Shown here: in pieces, positions 18,285 to 26,568 of the stretch
Layout of the letters: every line of letters starts with the position of its first letter
How positions within the stretch are numbered: position 1 is the first letter of the stretch
Source of the DNA: Flavobacteriales bacterium
GTDB lineage: Bacteria > Bacteroidota > Bacteroidia > Flavobacteriales_F > PHOS-HE28
Assembly: GCA_016788295.1 (NCBI GenBank)
Contig: JAEUSY010000031.1
Location: forward strand, 51,945-115,944
Direction of reading: 5' to 3'
Length of the DNA stretch: 64,000 nucleotides
Program-made: the position numbers and the translations under genes
The notes under the pieces: generated by a model
Told to the model about the DNA's origin: nothing
Database searches by the model: none
Seen by the model: the letters and a program-made list of their open reading frames with translations, nothing else

Positions 18285-18806
18285 GTGGTGAAAAGAGAAC
18301 AGCTTTCGGTGCGGTTCGAATCACGTATTGAACCGCGTATGCTGCTCGTGCTGTTCGTGGTCCTTTGGTCCGTGATGGCGTGGACTATGTCCGTGGTCCT
18401 TGGCTATGGTCTCATTTCCGAACCATTGCGCTTTCCTGAAATGGTGCTCGTATTGCTGACCGTTCTCGCAGCAGCAGTGCTGAGTACCAGTTGGATCATA
18501 TGGCAATTGAAGGGTAAGGAGGTCTTGGAGATCGACCATGAAGGCCTGCACATCTGGTGCGAACGGTCCTTGTTCAAACATCGGCTTTCCCTTCGGCTTG
18601 ATGAGGTCGAGTTCATACGGGCTGAAGAGGACCGTGATACGCCTTGGTGGATCCGCCGCCAACTAGGTATCGGCGGGGGGGACATCGTTATCGGGCACAA
18701 CGGACGAAAGCGTCGCTGGGGTATTGATCTGAACGAATTGCAGGCTGCGAAATCGGCAGAGGAGATACGGCGTGTTTGGGAGAAGCGAACAGCAGTTTTG
18801 AATTAG
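18285..18806 (+). CDS. Small membrane protein with a PH-like cytosolic domain
   Basis: A 173-residue protein with a GTG start. Two transmembrane segments lie near residues 18-43 and 51-75. After them comes a soluble beta-rich region (KEVLEIDHEGLHIW..LRLDEVEFIRAEED..DIVIGHNGRKRRWGI) ending in a helix, as in bacterial PH-like domains attached to membrane hairpins. The family role is unknown. It lies 27 bp after valS on the same strand and may be read through from it. It converges with the delta-60 repeat gene, with only 5 bp between the two stop codons and no room for a terminator hairpin. Confidence 0.72.
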   Translation: MVKREQLSVRFESRIEPRMLLVLFVVLWSVMAWTMSVVLGYGLISEPLRFPEMVLVLLTVLAAAVLSTSWIIWQLKGKEVLEIDHEGLHIWCERSLFKHRLSLRLDEVEFIRAEEDRDTPWWIRRQLGIGGGDIVIGHNGRKRRWGIDLNELQAAKSAEEIRRVWEKRTAVLN

Positions 18807-18811
18807 ATCTC

Positions 18812-21796
18812 TTATGGCAATTGCTGCACCCTTACCGCCGTGGGCACCACGCCCCCGATGGTCTGCAGGATGAGGTCGCGGTCGTTGTTGGCGCCGGTGT
18901 AGCTCACCACGCCGTTCATGTTCACGTCCGACCCGAAGTAGCCGGTGACCGTGTTCGTAGGCGTGATGCCACCCACGGCTTGCAGCACCACGTCGCGGTC
19001 GTTGTTCTGGCCGGTGTACCGCACCACGCCGTCGAAATTGGCGTCGCCGGGCCAGAGGGTCATCGTACCGTTGTTGTTCTTGCGTGCATCGGTTCCCCAA
19101 GTGGTAGTGGCGGAGCTGGTGAGGTCGATGGTGGTGGGCGTGGCGGAGAGTGCGAGGGGAGTGGCGGTCATCACCCCAAGGTGGTTGCGGTGGCGGATGG
19201 CCACGCGGTAGCTGCCCGCTGGCAGGCTGAAGCTCACCGGTGAAGTGCCATCCAGGCCCACCACATCGCCATCGCGCTGGATCAGGGCGCTTCGGGTGGC
19301 GTAGATGGTCGCGGGCTCCAAGGGGTCACGCAGTTCCACAACCACCCAGTCCACGATGGCGTTATTGCCAGTTACGGCCAGTACGGAGGAGGAGACCTGT
19401 TCACCGCCGCCACCTCCCGCATGCGCATAGCCGAGCGCGGTGTACGGTTCCATCGCCGGGATCAGAGAGGCCGCGCGGAGCGCGTCGCTCATGAGGCCTG
19501 TGCTGAACGGACCATCGAGCATCGCCCGAGCGCTCACCAGCAGCCCAGGTGACGCGGTCACGCCGAACAACCGCGTGATGCGGTTGCGGCCGACACCGTT
19601 GCATGCCGTGAACTGCCCGCCGATCAGGATGCGGCCATCGGCCTGCACGGCGGCGCAGTGGGCCACCGCGCCAAGCCCGCTGTTCGGGTTGCCAAGGCCG
19701 CTCCCCGGAGCGAAGGAGGCATCCGGCTGGCCACTGGCCGTCAACAGCCTGTAGCCAGTAAGCGCCGGTGACCCGGGAACGCTGAAGAGACCGGCAACGA
19801 GGATGCCTCCGCTCCCGAGGTCGATGATCTCATTGACGGCCGTGCCGATGTTGATGCCGTTGTTGAAGCCCGTGTCCTGCGCACCTGTTGGCAGGAGGCA
19901 GGCGATGTGGTTGACAAGGCTGTTGTAAGCGATGAGGATGCGCCCATCGGCCCGCAGTGATATCCGCCGGATGTCACCTGGGGCTATTGCATTGAAGCCT
20001 GAGTCGCGTGTTCCGTCGCTGTTGAGGCGGATCAGGTCAATGGCGCTGCTGCCGTTGAACTGGGAGAAGTTGCCTCCCACCAGCACCTTGCCATCGGGCT
20101 GCAGGCGTACGCAGCTCACTTGGGCCATCAAGCCGCTGAAGCCGCTGCCTGTGTTGAAGGCGGGGTCGATCTGGCCATCGGGCAGCAGGCGCACGATCCT
20201 TCCTACAGCGGTGCCGTTGTACGCGGTGAACGCACCGCATGCGATGATCTTGTCGTCGGGCTGCACGGCGATGTCGGTGATCGTTCCGTTGAAGCCGCTG
20301 CCTGTGCTGAAGCCAGGGTCCGGGCTGCCGTCGGTGTTGATCCGGCTCACCACATAGGTTGATCCGCCGATCTGGCCCATCACCACCGCCTTCCCGGTGC
20401 TTTGCTCTGCAACGCGGTACAATATCGAGGGGATGGCGGTGGATGCCGTGACGAAGGAGGGATCCAGTGTGCCATCGGGGAGCAGGCGCGCCAGTCCGCG
20501 TCGCGGAGCGCCGTTCACGTTGGAGAAAATGCCGGCCACCAGCATGCTGCCATCGCTGCGCATGGTGATGCCCTGCACGGTACCAAGTACCCCGGTCTGT
20601 CGATGGTACTCGGCATCCAGCGCGCCATTGCTGAGCAGGCGGGCCAAGCGGATCCGCACCGCTCCCTGGCAGCTGGAAAAGGTCCCCATGCACACCACGC
20701 GGCCGGAAGTGTCCACGGCGATGTTCCGCGGACCGTCCACCGATGGCGTGGATGGCCCGAACCCGGTGCCCACGGTGAAGGCTGGATCCACGGTGCCGTT
20801 CGCTAGGAACTGCACCAGCCCGGGGCGCGGCAGTCCCTGCACGTTGGCGAACGTTCCGCTGCAGAGGATGCGGCCATCGGGGCGAAGCGCCAGGGCGCGG
20901 ATCTGCTCGCCATTGGTCAAGTTCGCATTGAAGCTCAGGTCCACATCACCATTGCTCTCCAATCGCACCAGGCGGGGCCGCGCTGCGCCATGGTAGGTGG
21001 TGAACGCACCGGATACCAGGATACGGCCGTCGGGTTGTACCACGAACCGGCCTATACCGCCGCCACTGGGACCAGGGCAACAGTTGAACGTTCCGTCCTC
21101 GCTGCCGTCGCTGTTGAATCGGATCAACCTTCGGGTTCCCGATCCACCTACGTCCATTAGCATCAGGAACTGGCCGTTCGGCAACAATGCAAAGTCGCTG
21201 CTGGCATAGCCGGGGTGCGCGAACGCGAAGGAAGGATCGAGTTCCCCGGTGGGTAAGAGGCGTACAACATTCGGGTTGAAAGGTGCTTCCTCTGCCACAG
21301 CCAGAATGCTGCCATCGGGTTGCAGTTGGAGGCGACGCACCGCGCAGCAGGCCCCCCCTTGGAACGATGGGTCTTCCGTTCCGTTGGGGAGCAGTCGCCG
21401 CACCAACCCATCGGCCACCAGGATCCTGCCGTCCGGTTGTACCACCAGGTCATACACATCGCCCAGCGCGGTAGGGGCGAAAGCAAGGTCCACGGATCCG
21501 TCAGGTGACAGCCGCACCAGGTTGTTGCGCTGCACATTATTGAAGCGCTGGAGGTTGCCGCCGATGAGCACGCCGCCATCGGCTTGGATGGCCAGGGCGT
21601 TCAGGGCGTTGGTCACGGGGCCATCACCGGCACCGTATCCCACATCAGTGGCATTGAACGAAAGATCCACCGTGCCCGGCTGTTGGGCCTGCACCGGTGC
21701 AGTGAAGAGCAGTCCACCCATGCTGATGCATACAAGGGTCATCCATGTGCCGAGCGACCGATCGATCGTGGATCTTGCGGGCAACAGCATGTTCAT
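18812..21796 (-). CDS. Secreted delta-60 (DUF5122) beta-propeller protein with dockerin-like C-terminus
   Basis: A 994-residue exported protein. The signal peptide runs to about residue 37 (..APVQAQ). Residues 40-690 are about a dozen repeats of the delta-60 type: VVQPDGRILV.G.F..Y.G..R..LVRL..NG..D.SF, a beta-propeller-like family of unknown ligand. Residues 700-994 form the C-terminal module shared with the genes at 21962 and 23830: EPYTALGY, AIVDWVVVELRD, AL.QRDG, RHRNHLGVMTA, then two Asp/Asn-rich repeats (GDANFDGVV.. and SDVNMNGVV..) each followed by NNDRD. The protein ends VQQLP with no T9SS tail. Separated by 165 bp from the rest of the cluster. Confidence 0.85.
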   Translation of the reverse strand: MNMLLPARSTIDRSLGTWMTLVCISMGGLLFTAPVQAQQPGTVDLSFNATDVGYGAGDGPVTNALNALAIQADGGVLIGGNLQRFNNVQRNNLVRLSPDGSVDLAFAPTALGDVYDLVVQPDGRILVADGLVRRLLPNGTEDPSFQGGACCAVRRLQLQPDGSILAVAEEAPFNPNVVRLLPTGELDPSFAFAHPGYASSDFALLPNGQFLMLMDVGGSGTRRLIRFNSDGSEDGTFNCCPGPSGGGIGRFVVQPDGRILVSGAFTTYHGAARPRLVRLESNGDVDLSFNANLTNGEQIRALALRPDGRILCSGTFANVQGLPRPGLVQFLANGTVDPAFTVGTGFGPSTPSVDGPRNIAVDTSGRVVCMGTFSSCQGAVRIRLARLLSNGALDAEYHRQTGVLGTVQGITMRSDGSMLVAGIFSNVNGAPRRGLARLLPDGTLDPSFVTASTAIPSILYRVAEQSTGKAVVMGQIGGSTYVVSRINTDGSPDPGFSTGSGFNGTITDIAVQPDDKIIACGAFTAYNGTAVGRIVRLLPDGQIDPAFNTGSGFSGLMAQVSCVRLQPDGKVLVGGNFSQFNGSSAIDLIRLNSDGTRDSGFNAIAPGDIRRISLRADGRILIAYNSLVNHIACLLPTGAQDTGFNNGINIGTAVNEIIDLGSGGILVAGLFSVPGSPALTGYRLLTASGQPDASFAPGSGLGNPNSGLGAVAHCAAVQADGRILIGGQFTACNGVGRNRITRLFGVTASPGLLVSARAMLDGPFSTGLMSDALRAASLIPAMEPYTALGYAHAGGGGGEQVSSSVLAVTGNNAIVDWVVVELRDPLEPATIYATRSALIQRDGDVVGLDGTSPVSFSLPAGSYRVAIRHRNHLGVMTATPLALSATPTTIDLTSSATTTWGTDARKNNNGTMTLWPGDANFDGVVRYTGQNNDRDVVLQAVGGITPTNTVTGYFGSDVNMNGVVSYTGANNDRDLILQTIGGVVPTAVRVQQLP
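18820..19046. repeat. Copy A of a nearly identical C-terminal coding segment
   Basis: This 3' end of the delta-60 gene matches 21969-22195 in the next gene almost base for base, including synonymous positions. It encodes the two dockerin-like repeats and the VQQ[LV]P end. Confidence 0.7.
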
Positions 21797-21837
21797 TTTG
21801 GTGGATGGTGCGTGTGCTGGACGTGGTCTGTACCAGA

Positions 21838-21845
21838 AGAAGATA
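21838..21845 (-). promoter_or_regulatory. Possible -7 element of the delta-60 gene
   Basis: TATCTTCT on the minus strand, 41 nt upstream of the ATG at 21796, in the 165-bp gap 21797-21961. It fits the TAnnTTYG pattern only loosely. Confidence 0.25.
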
Positions 21846-21961
21846 GCTGACCCTTCGATCGATGCAGCGCTGATCTTGGATCTCCGGGTTGCTACTGTCT
21901 GCTAACTATAAGGGACGCACGACCTTTGAAGCGGTTGCTTTCCTGCGGCCGCACCTACGCA

Positions 21962-23833
21962 TTACGGCACCTGCTGCACCCGCACCGCCGTGGGCACCAC
22001 GCCGCCGATGGTTTGCAGGATGATATCGCGGTCGTTGTTGGCACCGGTGTAGCTCACCACGCCGTTCATGTTCACATCCGACCCGAAGTAGCCGGTGACC
22101 GTGTTCGTAGGTGTGATGCCACCAACGGCTTGTAGCACCACATCGCGGTCGTTGTTCTGGCCGGTGTACCTCACGGTGCCATCAAAGTTGGCATCGCCTG
22201 GCCAGAGGACCCTTCTCGCGCCGATGGTGTTGAGCGCATTGGTGCCGTGCGCGGTGAAGCCTGTCGCGGTGAAGTCGATGATGGTATTGGTCGCTGACAA
22301 GGCCACGGGCGAAGCGGTCATTGCGCCCAGGTGATTACGGTGTCGCACGGCCACGTGGTAGTTCCCTGGAGCGACCGGTATCCACAAGGGCGATAGGCGG
22401 TTCACATCCATCACATCCCCGTTGCGCAACAGCACGCCCCGTTTACTCGCCACGATAAGCGCCGGGTTCGCCGCATCGCGCAGCTCCACCACCACCCAGT
22501 CCACCACGGAACCATTGGAGGTATGTGCCATCGCATCGGTGGTGATGGTCCCTGATGCGCCGCCGGCCGTGAAGGCATAGCCCAGCGCGGTATAGGGCTC
22601 GGTCTGCGGCACCAATGCAGCGCGTCGTAGCGAGTCATGCATGTTCAGCTGTGCGCTCACATAACAGCCTTGCAGGAAGACCTTGGGCTGCACACGCACC
22701 AGCGGTGGCGCTGGGGTGAAGCTGGTGAAGTTCAGCTGCCCGAATTGCATGACGGTGCTGAAGCCGCCGCCAGCCAGCAGCCGCCCGCCGACCGCGGCCA
22801 GTGCCGAGACCGGGCCATTCACACCGGGATCCCAATCAGTGGCCGCGCCCGTTACTCCGTTCACCACCACCAGGCGGGAGATGTAGGATTGACCACCTGC
22901 AGTAATGAAGGAGCCACCAATGCCGATCTGGGTTCCGATCTTGACCAACGCTCCCACCGCATTGTTCGGCGCCGGGTTCCAGCCATGCAGGCTTCCACCG
23001 GACAGCGCGGCCGCATGACTGCGTGGCACACCATCCACCTCGGTGAACTCGCCGCCCAGGTAGAGGCGCCCTCCGGCGGTCGTCAATGCCCGCACAACCC
23101 CGTTCGGATGCGCTATGAAGCTCGGGTTCGTCCCCAAGTTCATGTCAACGGCAGCGAGGTAGGGGCTGGGTAGCCCGCCGGATAGCGTGGTGAAATGCCC
23201 CCCCAGATACATGGTGTTGCCGATCGGCTGCAAGGCGAACACGAAGTCGTTCGGTGCCGGGTTCCAACCGGTGATCGCGCCTGTGCCCAGATCGAACGCA
23301 GCCGCGCAGTAGCGCCATGCACCACCCGTGAAGAAGGAGAAGGTACCGCCAATGAAGAGCTTGCCCGCAGCGATCGACATGGCCATCACGTTCGGTCCTG
23401 GTGAGGGGTTCCACGCTAGCGGGGTGCCTGTGGTCTTGTCCACGGCGGCCAGGCCGGCTCGCGACTGCCCGGTCATGGTCCAGAAACCGCCACCGATGTA
23501 CACGGTATTCGTGGTTTGTGCGATGGCGTACACGTGGTAATTCGGATCGGGGTTCCACGGCAGCGGCTCGCCGGTGGTCAGATCGATGGCGGCCACATAG
23601 TTCCGCGTCACCGTTGTGAATGGTGGGTCCGGATCCGTAAGGCTGGTGAACAAGCCTCCGATGTACGCCACATTATTCGCGCTGTCCACGGAGATGCACA
23701 GCACAGTGCTGTTCGGCCGCCACATGTTCAGCTCGGGGAGCATGTCCTGCGCGAAGGAGGATAACGGCAAGAGGCAGGGCAGCAGCAGTGCTCGGCCCAC
23801 CAGTTGCAGAAGGTTGTTCGGCAAGATCCTCAT
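21962..23833 (-). CDS. Secreted beta-propeller protein with dockerin-like C-terminus
   Basis: A 623-residue exported protein with a signal peptide of about 28 residues (..PLSSFAQ). Residues 30-350 hold repeats of the form YIGG.F....G..R..LAA.D..TG....WNP.PN, a delta-60/Rax2-like propeller. Residues 370-623 are the shared module: HDSLRRAALVPQTEPYTALGY, VVDWVVVELRDA, GVLLRNGDVMDVN, VRHRNHLGAMTA, two NNDRD calcium-loop-like repeats, ending VQQVP. No T9SS tail. Its ATG overlaps the upstream stop as ATGA. Last gene of the packed cluster. No hairpin terminator was found downstream. Confidence 0.83.
   Translation of the reverse strand: MRILPNNLLQLVGRALLLPCLLPLSSFAQDMLPELNMWRPNSTVLCISVDSANNVAYIGGLFTSLTDPDPPFTTVTRNYVAAIDLTTGEPLPWNPDPNYHVYAIAQTTNTVYIGGGFWTMTGQSRAGLAAVDKTTGTPLAWNPSPGPNVMAMSIAAGKLFIGGTFSFFTGGAWRYCAAAFDLGTGAITGWNPAPNDFVFALQPIGNTMYLGGHFTTLSGGLPSPYLAAVDMNLGTNPSFIAHPNGVVRALTTAGGRLYLGGEFTEVDGVPRSHAAALSGGSLHGWNPAPNNAVGALVKIGTQIGIGGSFITAGGQSYISRLVVVNGVTGAATDWDPGVNGPVSALAAVGGRLLAGGGFSTVMQFGQLNFTSFTPAPPLVRVQPKVFLQGCYVSAQLNMHDSLRRAALVPQTEPYTALGYAFTAGGASGTITTDAMAHTSNGSVVDWVVVELRDAANPALIVASKRGVLLRNGDVMDVNRLSPLWIPVAPGNYHVAVRHRNHLGAMTASPVALSATNTIIDFTATGFTAHGTNALNTIGARRVLWPGDANFDGTVRYTGQNNDRDVVLQAVGGITPTNTVTGYFGSDVNMNGVVSYTGANNDRDIILQTIGGVVPTAVRVQQVP
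21969..22195. repeat. Copy B of a nearly identical C-terminal coding segment
   Basis: The partner of 18820-19046, in the same orientation and about 3.15 kb away. Differences are few and scattered, while the upstream parts of the two genes are far less alike at DNA level. Confidence 0.7.
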
Positions 23834-26568
23834 GGCAGTTGCTGCACCCGCTCCGCCGTGGGCACCACGCCTCCGATGGTCTGGAGGATGATGTCGCGGT
23901 CGTTTTCCGAGCCCACGTACTTGATGCGCCCATCGAGGTTCACATCCAGCGGGCTGTACACCCCGTTGACCACGGCAGTGGGTACCACACCTCCGATAGC
24001 GACAAGGACAGGATCGCGGTCGTTGGTACCACCAGTGTACCGCACAATGCCATTGCGGTCCGCATCACCTGGCCATAGCTCGCGACGTGCGTCCTGGATC
24101 TGCGAGGGGTTGATCCCATGGAGCGGCGTGGTGGTGGTCCTCACATCCCAGGCAGTGGCGATGCTGCCGAGCGCCATAGGCGCGGCGCTCATCACGCCCA
24201 GGTGGTTGCGATGGCGCAGGGCCAGATGGTAGCTCCCCACCGGCGCGTTGAAGGCCACGGGGCTGGTGCCGTCCTTGTCGGTGATGCGGCCATCGCGGCG
24301 CAGAAGCGCTGCCCGGCTGTGGAGCACGATGCCTGGCGTTGCGCTGCTGCGCAGTTCAAGCACCACCCAATCCACAATGGCGGTTGGACCCGTGGTGTTG
24401 AGCAGCGCGGGCGAAATGTTCTCGCCACCGCCATCGCCGCTGTGATCGTATCCCAGGGCGGTATATGGTTCCACCAGAGGCAGCAGACCCAGTGTCCGAA
24501 GCGAGTCGTGCATCAGTCCGGTCTGTTCATCAAAGGTTCCAGCCAGCCAAGCGCGCGCATCCACGCGCAGCGGCGACACCACGTTGAGCACGCTCGGCTC
24601 GGTGATCACCGGCGGGTTGTAGTCGAAATAGATGTTGGCGATGTTGGTGATCTGCTGGCCCACCGCGAGTCCTTCGTGCGGGCGGATGCGGAAGGAGACG
24701 AAGCCGTGGCTGCGGGGTTCGTTGATGTTGCTGTCGGGCAGGAGGATGTTGGGGAAGATGAACTTCAATGTGCTCACATCGCGCAGCTGCCAGGTAAAGC
24801 TGTGCGAGGCGGGACCCACGATGATCGATGACGGATCAAGGTTGGCGGGCAGCGTATCGGTGATCACCACGTTGAAGGCCGTATCCGTTCCGGTGTTCTG
24901 GAAGCGGATGGTGTAGTCGATCCACTCGTCCTCATCGAGCAGCCAGGTGCTGGTACTTCCCAGGGAAGAGTATGCGTGTTTGTCGTTGGGGTCGTAGGCG
25001 CCAGTAACGATGCGCGAGACGCTCGCACTGTTGTTGCTCAGGTCAACATCGGTATTGGCGCTCGCGATCGTCGCTGTGGAGATCAGTTCTGTCCCCAGCA
25101 GGCCCACATCGGGTGGTACCTGGAAGCGCACTTGCACGTTGCTCTGTTGGAAGGCATTCATCAGGCTCAGGGCAGGTGCGGTCCAGGTGAGCGTGTTCCC
25201 CGCGATGCTCGTTGGTGCAGGGATCGCGCTGAGGAAGCCCAGTACGGGGTCGAAGGTCATGGAGAGGGTGAGCGTTCCAGTGGCGGCCGGTGAAAGATTG
25301 GTGACGGTCAATCCTTGGGTCATTTCGAAACCGGGACGTGCCACACCCGCTGTCATGAGCAAGCGCAGGTCGAGCGGATCACCAGGCGCGCAGCCCACGT
25401 TGCGCGTCATGGGCGTGCCATTGCTTACCGTGGCCGAGACAGGGCAGCTTTGCTCCAGCACGGGATGCTGTTCGGTGAAGGTGTACGTACCGAAGGGCAG
25501 CGCAATGCTGAATTGGCCGGTGGGGTTGGTGTTGGTGTAGTAAGGGCCGGGCGTTACTTCGATCACTGTATTGGGCACGTTGTTCTCACCTCCATTCAAG
25601 GTGCAGTTGCCGTTGGCATCCACGTAGAGCCGTCCGTTCACCAGACCACAGGTGGCGCCAATATCCTCGATCACCACCTGCACCGAATCACGACACGGGG
25701 GAAGCGTTCCGTACATGGTGAACTCATCGGTGCTGATCATGGCGTAGTAGGTACCCGGTGCCAGGTTAGAGAAGGTGATGACACTGGGCGATTCGCCAGC
25801 TGTGAAATAGGTGTTGCACGGCGACCCCACGAAGGTGCCATTGGCATTCTTCAGTTTGATCGGAAAACCAGTGTTCATGGGCCCCGCATCCACGGAAATG
25901 GTAGCGCTCCCGATGGACGAGTTCGTGCAAGAACCCGAAGTAGAGAGCACCTGCAGCTCAGGAAGGTCCACCAAAGGCGGCAGGTAGATGTCGAAGGTCC
26001 CAGGGCAGCCACTACCATCGGTGTAGTTCACCGTGACCGACTGTTCCGGGGCGGCGCCCAGGATGGTGATGTCGTAGTAGGAGTACTGAGTACACGCATC
26101 GGGTAGTTCCTGCCACCTGGCGCCATAACCGACAGGTGTGAAATCGTACGGCCCAGGACCATGTTGGGTGGGGGTGCCTGGTTGCGGTGGCATCCCGAAC
26201 TCGGTGCCGGCGAAAAAGATCACGCGCGAATAGGAGCCTATGCATGAGTAGCCCGGCACCACCGTGGAATAAGGGTAGCTGTTCACGTTCTCGATCGTGC
26301 CTGATCCGGTGGCAATTTCTCCCATGGCATCGGTCACCGTTACTTGGTATGTGCCTGCTGCCAATCCCGTGAGTTGTGGCGTGTTCTCACCCGTGCTCCA
26401 CTGGTAGTTGTACGGTGGTGTACCTCCGCTTGCATAGGCGTACATGATGCCCAGGGGCTGACCGCAAATGGCATATCCGCTCACTTGCACATCCACTGTT
26501 AGGGCCATCACCAAGCAACTATGGAAGGCCACCAGGATGGCGGAAGTGAGCCGTAGGTGTTTCATCAT
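23830..26568 (-). CDS. Secreted SprB/SdrD-like/DUF7619 protein with dockerin-like C-terminus
   Basis: A 912-residue exported protein. Signal peptide to about residue 22. One SprB-like repeat (GGTPPYNYQWSTG..LAAGTYQVTVTDAMG) lies around residues 48-90. An SdrD/Cna-B-like domain (NGRLYVDANGNCTLNGGE..) lies around 318-375, followed by DUF11-like and DUF7619-like segments (YDPNDKHAYS.. to NIANIYFDYNPPVITEPS) around 385-655. Where its upstream neighbours switch to a T9SS tail, this protein instead carries the shared HDSLRTLG..RHRNHLG..NDRD module (residues 665-912) and ends VQQLP. ATGA overlap with the gene before and after. It bridges the two types of C-terminus in the cluster. Confidence 0.83.
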   Translation of the reverse strand: MMKHLRLTSAILVAFHSCLVMALTVDVQVSGYAICGQPLGIMYAYASGGTPPYNYQWSTGENTPQLTGLAAGTYQVTVTDAMGEIATGSGTIENVNSYPYSTVVPGYSCIGSYSRVIFFAGTEFGMPPQPGTPTQHGPGPYDFTPVGYGARWQELPDACTQYSYYDITILGAAPEQSVTVNYTDGSGCPGTFDIYLPPLVDLPELQVLSTSGSCTNSSIGSATISVDAGPMNTGFPIKLKNANGTFVGSPCNTYFTAGESPSVITFSNLAPGTYYAMISTDEFTMYGTLPPCRDSVQVVIEDIGATCGLVNGRLYVDANGNCTLNGGENNVPNTVIEVTPGPYYTNTNPTGQFSIALPFGTYTFTEQHPVLEQSCPVSATVSNGTPMTRNVGCAPGDPLDLRLLMTAGVARPGFEMTQGLTVTNLSPAATGTLTLSMTFDPVLGFLSAIPAPTSIAGNTLTWTAPALSLMNAFQQSNVQVRFQVPPDVGLLGTELISTATIASANTDVDLSNNSASVSRIVTGAYDPNDKHAYSSLGSTSTWLLDEDEWIDYTIRFQNTGTDTAFNVVITDTLPANLDPSSIIVGPASHSFTWQLRDVSTLKFIFPNILLPDSNINEPRSHGFVSFRIRPHEGLAVGQQITNIANIYFDYNPPVITEPSVLNVVSPLRVDARAWLAGTFDEQTGLMHDSLRTLGLLPLVEPYTALGYDHSGDGGGENISPALLNTTGPTAIVDWVVLELRSSATPGIVLHSRAALLRRDGRITDKDGTSPVAFNAPVGSYHLALRHRNHLGVMSAAPMALGSIATAWDVRTTTTPLHGINPSQIQDARRELWPGDADRNGIVRYTGGTNDRDPVLVAIGGVVPTAVVNGVYSPLDVNLDGRIKYVGSENDRDIILQTIGGVVPTAERVQQLP

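Noticed and set aside
18308..18330. tRNA T-loop-like GGTTCGAATC
   Set aside because: It lies inside the coding region of the PH-like membrane protein, the flanking bases do not form a T stem, and no acceptor or anticodon arms are present nearby.
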